NCBI RefSeq assembly: GCF_963665675.1
Contig: NZ_OY762426.1
Location: 1,860,001 to 1,924,000 of the forward strand
DNA: 64,000 nucleotides
Reading direction: 5' to 3'
DNA from: an uncultured Methanolobus sp.
Lineage (GTDB): Archaea; Halobacteriota; Methanosarcinia; Methanosarcinales; Methanosarcinaceae
Below are positions 47,898-56,010 of this stretch, in pieces. The stretch's first letter is position 1. Every line of letters begins with the position of its first letter. The notes under the pieces are model-generated. The model saw only the letters and a program-made list of their open reading frames with translations, had not been told where the DNA came from and did not search any database. A program made the position numbers and the translations under genes.

Positions 47898-49313
47898 TCA
47901 CTCCTTTATGATCATGAATTCTGGGTATGCACTGATTCCGTGTTCTACTACGTCCAGTCCGGCGATCTCGTGTTCTTCAGATACGCGGAGTCCGATAATG
48001 ACATCGATTATCTTGAAGACTATGAATGAGATTCCAAATGCCCATACTATACTAAGTATTGCACCAACTACCTGAATCATAAACTGTGCGGTTCCACCGT
48101 AGAGAAGACCTGCACCAGCTGCTGTGTATGCTGCGTCTGCGAGCATTGAACCGTCACCCTGTCCGAGTGCGAAGATGCCTACTGCGATAACTCCCCAGGT
48201 GCCACAGTATCCGTGTACTGCGACCGCACCTACCGGATCATCCAGCTTGAGTGTGTTTTCATTGAACATTACACCTGCATATACTACAAATCCTGCAATG
48301 ATTCCTATTACGATTGCTGCCCAGTTTGCAACTGAACCACAAGGTGCTGTAATAGCTACAAGACCTGCAAGCATACCGTTGGCGGTGAGTGATGGGTCTG
48401 GCTTTCCTGTCTTTATCCAGGTGATAATCATAACCATTATTGCTCCTGCAGCTGCTGCAAGGAATGTGTTGACGATTACGAGGTTTGCATATGGGTCGTT
48501 TCCATCGAGGGTACTACCACCGTTGAATCCTATCCATCCAAGTGCAAGTATGAGTGTACCGAGGAATGCCAGTGGAAGGCTGTGACCTGGAATTGCTACT
48601 GCCTTTCCGTTCTTGAACTTGCCTATCCTTGGACCTACGATCATTATACCTGCAAGTGCTGAGTATCCTCCTATTGAGTGTACTACACCGGAACCTGCGA
48701 AGTCGTGGAATGTTTCTCCAATTGCATCGACAAGGAAACCGCTTGTAAGAATTCCTGAACCACTCCAGACCCAGTGTCCGTATACAGGATAAATAAATGC
48801 GACTAAAAGAATTGTATAAACGAGATATGACTTGAAATCTGTCCTCTCAGCCATTGCACCAGATACGATTGTTGCACCGGTTGCTGCGAAGACCATCTGG
48901 AACCACCATCCGTTCCATGTTGCATTGTCCATTGCACCCATGAGCATGAATTGGTCTGTACCAAGAATTCCTGCTGCATCTGCACCGTACATAATTCCCC
49001 ATCCTACAAGCCAGTAGACAATAACACCAAGACAGATTGTCATAAAGTTCTTCATGAGGATGTTAGCAGTGTTCTTTGTTCTGGTGAGACCAATTTCCAC
49101 CAGTGAGAAACCTGCGTGCATGAAGAATACTAATCCACCACACAGTAAAAGCCACATAAATGTGAGTGCTGTCTGGAGATCTGCAATTCCTGCTGCATTC
49201 TCTTCGACTGTTTCAGCTGACGCTGGACCTATAAATACCATAAAAATGACGCTCATTAGCAGTAAAACCTGCCAGATCATCTTTGAATTGAGTTTCTGTG
49301 ATATTCCATACAT
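47898..49313 (-). CDS. amtB: ammonium transporter AmtB
   Basis: I choose ATG 49313, which follows AAAGGTG, instead of the GTG nine bases upstream; the product has 471 residues. A signal-like helix (residues about 12-33) precedes eleven membrane helices typical for Amt channels. Recognisable are the periplasmic gate region with GWGIMYG, the DFAGSGVVHSIGG motif with the first twin His, and the AVHGYCGTWGVIAVG motif with the second. It moves ammonium inward and is plugged by GlnK. The gene is the first in its operon. Confidence 0.96.
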   Translation of the reverse strand: MYGISQKLNSKMIWQVLLLMSVIFMVFIGPASAETVEENAAGIADLQTALTFMWLLLCGGLVFFMHAGFSLVEIGLTRTKNTANILMKNFMTICLGVIVYWLVGWGIMYGADAAGILGTDQFMLMGAMDNATWNGWWFQMVFAATGATIVSGAMAERTDFKSYLVYTILLVAFIYPVYGHWVWSGSGILTSGFLVDAIGETFHDFAGSGVVHSIGGYSALAGIMIVGPRIGKFKNGKAVAIPGHSLPLAFLGTLILALGWIGFNGGSTLDGNDPYANLVIVNTFLAAAAGAIMVMIITWIKTGKPDPSLTANGMLAGLVAITAPCGSVANWAAIVIGIIAGFVVYAGVMFNENTLKLDDPVGAVAVHGYCGTWGVIAVGIFALGQGDGSMLADAAYTAAGAGLLYGGTAQFMIQVVGAILSIVWAFGISFIVFKIIDVIIGLRVSEEHEIAGLDVVEHGISAYPEFMIIKE

Positions 49314-49330
49314 GAGTAACACCTTTGTTT

Positions 49331-49348
49331 CGTCTTCATAGGAAGACG
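49331..49348 (-). promoter_or_regulatory. leader hairpin before amtB
   Basis: CGTCTTC-ATAG-GAAGACG (49331-49348) is a perfect 7-bp stem ten bases upstream of the ribosome site. A TATA-like TATTTAAATA (about 49372-49381) lies behind it on the minus strand, so the hairpin would be in the mRNA leader. It could affect translation or mRNA stability. The remaining 49349-49690 is AT-rich with no gene. Confidence 0.45.
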
Positions 49349-49690
49349 GATGCTATGTGTAGACTTCATATTATTTAAATAGTTCGGTTTAAGTTTATAA
49401 CTCCATCAATTTAAACATACATATTTACAATTTATTGCAATAGTTAGTCGTATTTAGCAACTAAATCAGGCTAAAAATTGTAAATCCCACACAATATATA
49501 TTTTTAGCATATAATAATATAAAAAGAATTCTGTAATATTCATGCACTTACGCCATGTTCACGACCACTACAGGGGCAAGGGTTTAATATCACAAAAAAG
49601 TTCAATTTAACTGACAATGTGGAACTGTTTATGCGGCAATTCCTCCCTATATACAGAAAAGATTGGAACGACTCTTTTTGTTTTACTATT

Positions 49691-49725
49691 AATTAAAAAC
49701 AAAAAGGGGACCTCTGCAAGCTCCC
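49691..49725 (-). terminator. terminator of the DUF4367 lipoprotein transcript
   Basis: On the minus strand a GGGA/TCCC-based hairpin is followed by CTTTTTGTTTTTAA. Confidence 0.4.
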
Positions 49726-49745
49726 TGTATGATTAGATGTCCTGA

Positions 49746-50846
49746 TTATTGCATTGACTCTGCCATTTTTATCAATTCATCTCTGTCGCCTGGATACATT
49801 GAGATTACTATTCTGGCACCGTTCACTTCCATATCTAGCATACTGTCATGATAGATATATGCAGTCAACTCTCCTTTTTTTCCGTTAATCTCAATTCTTT
49901 CAGTTTCTTCATCCGATGCAATTGTGGGTACCCTGACGATATTCTTATTTTCATTGAACTCTTCAGAGAGATAAATGGCGGACTCTCCACTTTTTGAATA
50001 TGTAATTAAGACAAAAGTACCGTCTTCACCGGCCGCCTTGTAAGCTTCATTATCAACAAGCACTTTTGATAACTCATATTCCTCCGGTAGGTAGGAAGGT
50101 GTAAGTATCTCGAAATTTGATATTCTGCTGGCTTCTTCCAGTGTAAGATATTGTGGGTCTGAATACCATTTTGATATTACCACTTCTATACCTTCAGGAA
50201 CCTCAAACTCTTCATCTGCAATTCCTGTATTGACTTTGAAATCGTGATATTCTATCACTCCCCTGAATCCGTATTTCTTGTTGTCGGTAGCTTCCAGTTT
50301 AAGCGGCATCCATGTCTCATTATCTATCCAGACTTTTAGTTCAGGAGCCAGGTAATACCAGTCACTGCTTTTGTCTTCACTTATCTTAGAAAGGAGCACA
50401 TATGACTTGCGACCTTCATAGTCCTCAACTTTCACAAAACTTACATCTGCTTCATTCAGGTAATATTCAATTATACCTGAATAGTCAATCTGGTCATCTT
50501 CTCCGGGCATTCCAGGTCCGTCGTATATCTGGTATACGTCGTCTTCAGGATCATATCTCCAGCTTTGTCCACTGTTATTAACTATTATTGTTCCGGCTTC
50601 TTCCTGGGGAAGTATCATGGTCTTTTTAGATTTATCCGGGTTTTTTTGCAGTATCTCGTACATCATGACCTGTGTATCACTTCCATCGGTGACCTCAATC
50701 CGGACAGTGGCAGAATAATCGTCCAGAGCATCCTGTTTTTCCTGCATTTCTTCTGTGATTTTTTCAACTGTTATATCATCTTCAGTACAACCGGATAACA
50801 GAACAGCTCCCAGTAATATTAATGCAATCAATAATTTTAGCTTCAT
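49746..50846 (-). CDS. lipoprotein with LolA-like and DUF4367 domains
   Basis: The 366-residue protein has a lipobox LLSGC (Cys20), so it is probably lipid-anchored outside. Residues about 25-220 resemble LolA/RseB half-barrels (DALDDYSATVRIEV, QSWRYDPEDDVYQIY, YHDFKVNTGIADEEFEVPEG). Residues about 230-366 are a DUF4367-like domain (ASRISNFEILTPSYLPEEYE, TAYIYHDSMLDMEVNGARI). Bacterial relatives with this combination sense or bind envelope molecules. It is followed upstream by a gene for the second domain alone, 18 bases away, so both belong to one transcript. Confidence 0.75.
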   Translation of the reverse strand: MKLKLLIALILLGAVLLSGCTEDDITVEKITEEMQEKQDALDDYSATVRIEVTDGSDTQVMMYEILQKNPDKSKKTMILPQEEAGTIIVNNSGQSWRYDPEDDVYQIYDGPGMPGEDDQIDYSGIIEYYLNEADVSFVKVEDYEGRKSYVLLSKISEDKSSDWYYLAPELKVWIDNETWMPLKLEATDNKKYGFRGVIEYHDFKVNTGIADEEFEVPEGIEVVISKWYSDPQYLTLEEASRISNFEILTPSYLPEEYELSKVLVDNEAYKAAGEDGTFVLITYSKSGESAIYLSEEFNENKNIVRVPTIASDEETERIEINGKKGELTAYIYHDSMLDMEVNGARIVISMYPGDRDELIKMAESMQ

Positions 50847-50864
50847 TCTACCTACTTCCTCATT

Positions 50865-51377
50865 TCAGTTCACAGACTCTGCAATTCTCACCAGTTCATT
50901 CTTTTCAAGGTTATGGGATGAAACCGAGATTCTAATACCATCAGCATCCCAGGAGACCTTCCTTGTCTCATTGTGGAGTATCCGTAGTTCACCTTCATGA
51001 TCACCGATTGTCAGTTTTTCAACTTTGACATCATCATCTGATGCCGGGGCTTCAAAAGTGAATTCCTTTGTCCCGGAGAAGTCCTCCTCTACAAAAAAAG
51101 CACCATTTACGCTTGTATAGGTCAATTGGGAATAACCACTAAAATCCGGGCCTGACGATGTGCCATTAACCAAACACATGCTCTGCATCTCATATCCTTC
51201 AGGCAGGTAGGACGGTATCATGATACTGTTATTGGAAATCTGTTGTGCCTGTTCAAATGTAATATTACAGTTCTCCTGAGGGGGAAATATGCCTCCCTCG
51301 TATCTGTTTACGCTATACGACATCCCTATCAAAAAAACTCCGATTAGCAACATTGTTACTAGCAATTTTACTGCCAT
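50865..51377 (-). CDS. membrane-anchored DUF4367-like protein
   Basis: I choose ATG 51377 (MAVKLLVTMLLIGVFLIGM), which follows AAAGGGA; an upstream ATG at 51443 would add 22 polar residues. The 170-residue product has one N-terminal helix and an outside DUF4367-like domain (FEQAQQISNNSIMIPSYLPE, VDFSG-type strands, GIRISVSSHN). It is a short relative of the second half of the following lipoprotein and probably works with it. The precise role is unknown. Confidence 0.7.
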   Translation of the reverse strand: MAVKLLVTMLLIGVFLIGMSYSVNRYEGGIFPPQENCNITFEQAQQISNNSIMIPSYLPEGYEMQSMCLVNGTSSGPDFSGYSQLTYTSVNGAFFVEEDFSGTKEFTFEAPASDDDVKVEKLTIGDHEGELRILHNETRKVSWDADGIRISVSSHNLEKNELVRIAESVN

Positions 51378-51629
51378 TTGATTCCCTTTTCCATAATGCC
51401 TGGTGGTGATTATCCATTGCTGAATATTAGTTTTAATGGGCAAACGGTCTCTATAACCATTTATAAAAATAATACTTATTAATATATTTAGGTTATGGTC
51501 TAATATATTTGCAGCATTAGCTTTTAAAAATTAATATCCGGGGTAAATCCCAAAATAAAGCTTACAGCTAAAATTAGCTACCAGCGGATCCCAATTAGCA
51601 TAAAGGAAAAAAGTAAGTTTCAAAAACTG

Positions 51630-51647
51630 AAAGCTCTTCAGAGCTTT
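51630..51647 (-). terminator. nrpR terminator overlapping the stop codon
   Basis: AAAGCTCT-GA-AGAGCTTT is an 8-bp perfect stem that includes the nrpR stop codon and is followed on the minus strand by CAGTTTTTG. The region 51378-51629 upstream holds no gene. Confidence 0.6.
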
Positions 51648-52612
51648 TTCATTTTGCTGTATTCCATAACTGCAGATACAGGATGAGTGTCTACCTGCAT
51701 GCCCGCTTCCTCAACGGCAGCAACCGAATTAATTCCTACCATTACGGGAATTCCTATTTTTCCTCTTTCAATCGGTGCGTAGAGTACATCTTCCCCGGGA
51801 TCGCCTATGCTCAAATGGCCGGAAATGTCATGTTCATTTGCAACCTTTAGTATTTCTTCCGCTCTTGTGGCAGCTGATGCAGGAATCTGTCGGACATTTG
51901 CCAGCATCTTTCCGTTTCCTGTGTCTATGGCTTCAAGAATGGATGTTGCTTTTCGCCTCAGGAAGATCTTGATAGGATCAATAGATGTTCCATTGTATGA
52001 TATAAGGTCCAGGAATCCTGCAGGTGAATAATCCTCCATCTGCATGAGCCCCCCGAAAACCGGTACAACAGGAATCCCATTGTTCAGGAGCAATCCATCA
52101 AAGGTTATACTACATACAGTTGCGATTGCAACTTTACCATCCGGGACATAAATATCAAGGTCAGTGTCTTCCTCAAGGATTCCAACTCTCGGGCTGATAG
52201 TAGCACCATGGTCCATGGCATATTTTATAATATCAGTAGCGTTGTCATAGTCGTTCTTATCGATGTTGGTAATATTGACTATCACATTTCCTTTGCCGGT
52301 TTCAAGATCATAGTTTGCCTTGTAGATCAGTTCCTCTATTTTGGTGATAACAAAACCGAACCTGTCACTGATAAGCGCATCATTCAGTTCCTTTTTCCCA
52401 CGTTCAGTTATAGTGCGCCCGATGTAACCATGCTTCTTGGTAAAGCCTCGTTCATCCAGTATCCGCAAATGATACCTGACGGCCCTTTCTCCTATTGCAT
52501 AACCACGGTTATGGAGCTCATCAGCGATAAGGCGTGCACCTAAAGGCTTGTCGTTTTCATTAATGATACGCATGATCTCAACAAGCTTTCTTTCAACGTT
52601 TGGATCTGTCAT
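51638..52612 (-). CDS. nrpR: nitrogen-regulation repressor NrpR
   Basis: The 324-residue protein has an N-terminal winged helix (residues about 8-75; AVRYHLRILDERGFTKKHG) and one NrpR (DUF128) effector domain (about 85-315), with the family stretches VIVNITNIDKNDYD, GATISPRVG, NNGIPVVPVFGG and AGFLDLISYNGTSIDPI. NrpR binds operators near transcription starts of nif, glnA and amtB-glnK genes and is released by 2-oxoglutarate. Having one effector domain with the DNA-binding domain matches NrpRI of Methanosarcina species, where a second protein (NrpRII) helps. The closeness to nif and amtB is fitting. Confidence 0.93.
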   Translation of the reverse strand: MTDPNVERKLVEIMRIINENDKPLGARLIADELHNRGYAIGERAVRYHLRILDERGFTKKHGYIGRTITERGKKELNDALISDRFGFVITKIEELIYKANYDLETGKGNVIVNITNIDKNDYDNATDIIKYAMDHGATISPRVGILEEDTDLDIYVPDGKVAIATVCSITFDGLLLNNGIPVVPVFGGLMQMEDYSPAGFLDLISYNGTSIDPIKIFLRRKATSILEAIDTGNGKMLANVRQIPASAATRAEEILKVANEHDISGHLSIGDPGEDVLYAPIERGKIGIPVMVGINSVAAVEEAGMQVDTHPVSAVMEYSKMKKL

Positions 52613-52634
52613 TTTTTCACCCGAAGATGTTTGT

Positions 52635-52648
52635 GGAAGGAACCTTCA
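52635..52648 (-). promoter_or_regulatory. possible NrpR autoregulatory site
   Basis: GGAA-GGAACC-TTCA (52635-52648) differs by one base from GGAA-N6-TTCC, the operator form of Methanococcus NrpR. It contains the palindrome GAAGGAACCTTC, and lies downstream of a TATA-like AAAATATAAC (minus strand, about 52662-52671), near the expected start of nrpR transcription. Confidence 0.35.
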
Positions 52649-52708
52649 ACGGCGTATAGTTATATTTTTGTCTATTTAAGATGTGCGATAAATATCTCTT
52701 CTTATTTC

Positions 52709-54388
52709 TTATATCCTTCCGGTCCTCAGAATATAGATAACAAGCCACATTCCAAGGAATCCTGCCATGAGAAAACCGATAACCCCTAGCAGGGGGACTC
52801 CCCATATGTGCGGTTCCATGCCGGTTTGTATGATAAACGATGAACCGACTATTATGGCTGAGATAATAAGGCTGAATGAAAGACGGTTACTTGCAGCATC
52901 AATTTCTGATACGACCCTGTTAAATCCGTGGGGATCAAAACGCAGTTTGAGGTATCCCCTTTCTGCAATGTCAAGTATATGTCCTATCTTTATCGGTGCT
53001 TTATGGAGGACCCGTGCCCAGTTACTGGCATCCCTATATGTGCTTCCTGCAATATTGGTAAGCCTTAGTCTGTCTTTTATTGCTTTCTTTGCAAAAGGTT
53101 CTGCTATTACTGCAAGATTAATGTCCGGGTCCATAAGGCTTCCAAAGCTCTCTGCAGTCATTGCTCCCTTGGAAAGCAGTGCGATATTAGATGGTACTCT
53201 TACCTGATACTTCCTCAGGAGGTTGATCATTTCTTCAAGTATCAGTGCAGTGTTCAGCTGCCGCAGAGGTCTGCCATAATATTTGTAGATCAACTGATCG
53301 ATATCCATTTTAAGTGCCGAAAGGTCCGTGTTCTCATCAATAGAACCCAGTTCTCTGAGAAGCTCAATGTAAAGGACTGTATCTCCTCTTGTAATGGCTA
53401 TCAGGTCATCGATTAGCAGGTTGCGCATATCCTGGGACAAAAATCCTGCCATGCCAAAGTCGAGAAGCGCGATCCTGCCATCTTTCATGATGAATACGTT
53501 TCCAGGATGAAGGTCAGCATGGAAAAAACCATCATCATATATCTGTTTCATGAACGCTTTCAGGACATCAATGGCTACTCCCTGCCTGTCAGCTCCCATG
53601 CTGTTGAGTTCTTCAAAAGAACTGCTTTTGACCCCATCTATAAATTCAAGTGTGAGCACTTTTGTACTGGTACAGTCCCAGTAGACTTTAGGAATATATA
53701 TCCGTGGGTTATCCCTGAAGTTGCGTGCAAAATGATCGGCATTCCTGCCTTCCTGGGTGTAGTCCATTTCAGCTTTTATGGAGCGTTCAAACTCTTCTAC
53801 AATTCCAACAGGCTTGTACAGTCTTGCTTCCGGAAGATGTTCTTCTGCAAAAGATGCAATACTGTACATGATATCCAGGTCGGAATTTATTATCTTCCTT
53901 ATGCCTGGTCTCTGAACCTTCACAACAACATCTTCGCCACTTTTTAATTTTGCACGGTGAACCTGCCCGATGGATGCTGCTGCAATGGGTACCGGTTCAA
54001 AATACCCAAAAAGATCTTTCGTTTCAGAACCAAGTTCTTCCCTGATGAGCTTTTCCACTTCACCCATTCCAAATGGCTGGACATCGTCCTGGAGCTTTGA
54101 GAACTCATTTGCATATTCAGGAGGTATAAGGTCCTGACGCATGCTGAGAATTTGTCCAAGTTTTATATAGGCAGGGCCAAGCTCTTCCAGCATCATCCTG
54201 GCTTTCGTCGGGACGGTATCAGTTTCCTTGAGGACTTTTTCCCTTCTCCTGATACGCGACCTTAGTGGCCTGAGATTGCGAAGGCCCATTCGGTCTACAA
54301 TATAGCCGAATTCATATTTTATGAGCGCATCAATGATCTTTCCATATCTCCTGATCATTGAATACCTGTGGATCTTTCTCTGTTTCAT
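52709..54388 (-). CDS. UbiB/ABC1-family atypical kinase
   Basis: The 559-residue protein belongs to the UbiB/ADCK family of kinase-like ATPases, which in bacteria and mitochondria assist quinone lipid synthesis. Visible motifs are KLGQ (YIKLGQILSMRQDLIP, about residues 74-89), the Ala-rich loop PIAAASIGQVHRA, VVVKVQRPG with the Lys, FHADLHPGN in the catalytic loop and ALLDFGMAG. Two C-terminal hydrophobic helices (about 500-555) attach it to the membrane. In a methanosarcinal cell it may serve methanophenazine or other isoprenoid lipid metabolism; that is inference. Confidence 0.93.
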   Translation of the reverse strand: MKQRKIHRYSMIRRYGKIIDALIKYEFGYIVDRMGLRNLRPLRSRIRRREKVLKETDTVPTKARMMLEELGPAYIKLGQILSMRQDLIPPEYANEFSKLQDDVQPFGMGEVEKLIREELGSETKDLFGYFEPVPIAAASIGQVHRAKLKSGEDVVVKVQRPGIRKIINSDLDIMYSIASFAEEHLPEARLYKPVGIVEEFERSIKAEMDYTQEGRNADHFARNFRDNPRIYIPKVYWDCTSTKVLTLEFIDGVKSSSFEELNSMGADRQGVAIDVLKAFMKQIYDDGFFHADLHPGNVFIMKDGRIALLDFGMAGFLSQDMRNLLIDDLIAITRGDTVLYIELLRELGSIDENTDLSALKMDIDQLIYKYYGRPLRQLNTALILEEMINLLRKYQVRVPSNIALLSKGAMTAESFGSLMDPDINLAVIAEPFAKKAIKDRLRLTNIAGSTYRDASNWARVLHKAPIKIGHILDIAERGYLKLRFDPHGFNRVVSEIDAASNRLSFSLIISAIIVGSSFIIQTGMEPHIWGVPLLGVIGFLMAGFLGMWLVIYILRTGRI

Positions 54389-54610
54389 AAGGCTCTGGAC
54401 TTTGATTCTTTTGTTTGGATGTATTATTCATTTGTACTGGCTTTATTATTAAATTATCGCATAAAATAATATATTACAAGTTTCTTCCTGTTCATGACCG
54501 CTATAATTCAACTTTTAAATTAAAGGGACAATTATATAATTCCGGAAGTCTGATTATGTTTGCCAGCAATAAACTGGTTTGTTAGCCAGAATAAAAAGGA
54601 GTGAGAAAAT
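54389..54610. promoter_or_regulatory. divergent promoter region between the UbiB-family and DUF3303 genes
   Basis: These 222 AT-rich bases hold no gene. AAAAGGAGTGAG (54594-54605) is a strong ribosome site for ATG 54611. Confidence 0.45.
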
Positions 54611-54880
54611 ATGTTATTTTTCGATATGAGTACGTGGGACCCGCAGGATAATGATAAGGTTATTGAACATTTTAAGAATCTAAGACCACCTGCAGGAATA
54701 AACGTCATCAATCAGTGGGTAGACCTCAACGGAGGACGTTATTTCATACTTTATGAGGCTGAAAGCAATGAGGCATACGCAGAATTCAATATTCCATGGT
54801 CTGATGTCTGTTTAATTGACAGCGTTCCGGTAATGGAATCAACTGATTTTATCAAGCTGATGATCTCAAAGGGACTGTGA
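54611..54880 (+). CDS. DUF3303 small cytosolic protein
   Basis: The 89-residue protein matches the DUF3303 family of ferredoxin-like-fold small proteins. Marks are an N-terminal strand (MLFFDMSTW), the P-P-G-I-N region (NLRPPAGINVINQWVDLNG) and GRYFILYEAESNEAYAEF, where a stress-responsive-type monomer would form an alpha-beta sandwich. No catalytic residues are evident. The function is unknown; related proteins occur singly in many methanogens. Confidence 0.75.
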   Translation: MLFFDMSTWDPQDNDKVIEHFKNLRPPAGINVINQWVDLNGGRYFILYEAESNEAYAEFNIPWSDVCLIDSVPVMESTDFIKLMISKGL

Positions 54881-54896
54881 TCCCCTTTTCCATTTT
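54868..54896. terminator. bidirectional terminator between convergent genes
   Basis: AAAGGG (54868-54873) pairs with CCCTTT (54883-54888) across the stop codon of the DUF3303 gene and is followed by T-rich DNA; on the minus strand A-rich DNA becomes the matching tail for the next gene. Confidence 0.5.
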
Positions 54897-54912
54897 TGGC
54901 CGCTAGTTTCTC

Positions 54913-55524
54913 TTATTCTTTTGTTTCATCTGCCAGACTAATCACTTTTTCACTATCACCTATCTTTACAGTGAAGTCTCCTTCCGGTAACGTGCAGGTG
55001 TCATATTTCTGGTGAAAATGACCTGCTTCATCGGCTTTAATGGTCTGTGTTGCCAGAAAATCCAGTCTGACATTCTTCTCGCCTCCAACTGCATTTCCAT
55101 TAATGACTATTTCATATGTTCCGTGAGGGACATTCTTCTCATAGAATTTTGCAATTCCATCCTCCGCATCAAAACTGCGTTTGAAATCAACGAACATCCT
55201 AACAATGAAATTAAGGTCACTGACTTTCTGTGCCATGACCTGAAAACTATTGCTTCCTCCCGGAATTCCAACTTTCTCAAACAGGTGCTCGTATTTGTTA
55301 CCTGTAACCGGCACATTAATTGAAAATGAAACGGCCATGGTGATGTTTTCGCCAGGTCCGGTCCTGCCGGTAATGTCCAGGACGTCACCTGTACAGGGGC
55401 TGAGTGGAAAAAAGCTCCACTCTTCCACAATAGCTTCGGGATTTCCTTCCCTCTGCACGCTGGTTAAAGAATAAAGTGCCTTTGATACATTTAAAAAGAG
55501 GTTATTATCTTTGCTGAAGGGCAC
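54913..55524 (-). CDS. unknown beta-rich protein next to the phasin-like gene
   Basis: The 203-residue product has no signal peptide or membrane helix. It looks beta-rich, with a central DITGRTGPGENITMAVSF and a C-terminal segment (GTYEIVINGNAVGGEKNV, HQKYDTCTLPEGDFTV) resembling an immunoglobulin-like or carrier domain. The GTG start follows GGAAAGGGGG almost without spacing, so the true start is uncertain. It lies 15 bases after the phasin-like gene in the same orientation, suggesting a joint role at an inclusion or surface. I do not recognise the family. Confidence 0.6.
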   Translation of the reverse strand: MPFSKDNNLFLNVSKALYSLTSVQREGNPEAIVEEWSFFPLSPCTGDVLDITGRTGPGENITMAVSFSINVPVTGNKYEHLFEKVGIPGGSNSFQVMAQKVSDLNFIVRMFVDFKRSFDAEDGIAKFYEKNVPHGTYEIVINGNAVGGEKNVRLDFLATQTIKADEAGHFHQKYDTCTLPEGDFTVKIGDSEKVISLADETKE

Positions 55525-55539
55525 TCCCCCTTTCCAGAT

Positions 55540-55887
55540 TTAAAGGTCTTCTTCCTTACTATCGGAGTCTACTAATTTGTCTATCTTTGATTCAAGACTT
55601 GCAATTATGTCTTTAAGTTCCCTGACTTCGTCCTTTGTTGCAATATCTGCCTTGTTGATGGTTTCCTGGACTTTGGATGAGATCTTCTTCTCAATATCTT
55701 CCTTCTGCTTTTTCTGTTCATCCATTACTTCACGGACAAACTTCTTCCCTTCTTCCTTTTTGATCTCCCCGTTTTCGATAAGATCATCAGTAATGTCCTG
55801 GATCTTCTCTTCTGTAAGCGCCCATAAGCCAATTCCAAAAAGACCAACTTTTTTCATGACTTCTGTGATGTCTGTAACGTCTTTCAT
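55540..55887 (-). CDS. phasin-like coiled-coil protein
   Basis: The 115-residue protein matches short PhaF/phasin-like regulators: an N-terminal amphipathic stretch (VMKKVGLFGIGLWALTEEKI), a central segment DDLIENGEIKKEEGKKFV, and a long C-terminal coiled coil (residues about 55-110) of mixed charge. In bacteria such proteins coat polyhydroxyalkanoate granules. Homologues in methanogens lack a known granule; a membrane- or protein-scaffold role is equally possible. It is transcribed with the unknown gene that follows. Confidence 0.7.
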   Translation of the reverse strand: MKDVTDITEVMKKVGLFGIGLWALTEEKIQDITDDLIENGEIKKEEGKKFVREVMDEQKKQKEDIEKKISSKVQETINKADIATKDEVRELKDIIASLESKIDKLVDSDSKEEDL

Positions 55888-56010
55888 TTTAAACCTCCAA
55901 TGATTAATTAGCAGGTGTTAGAATAAAAATCTTCTTCTGAAAATAGGACTGCGTCTGGAACCAGAAATGCTGACTGCAAAAAAGGGTTACAGGCCAAAAG
56001 GCCATTGTGA

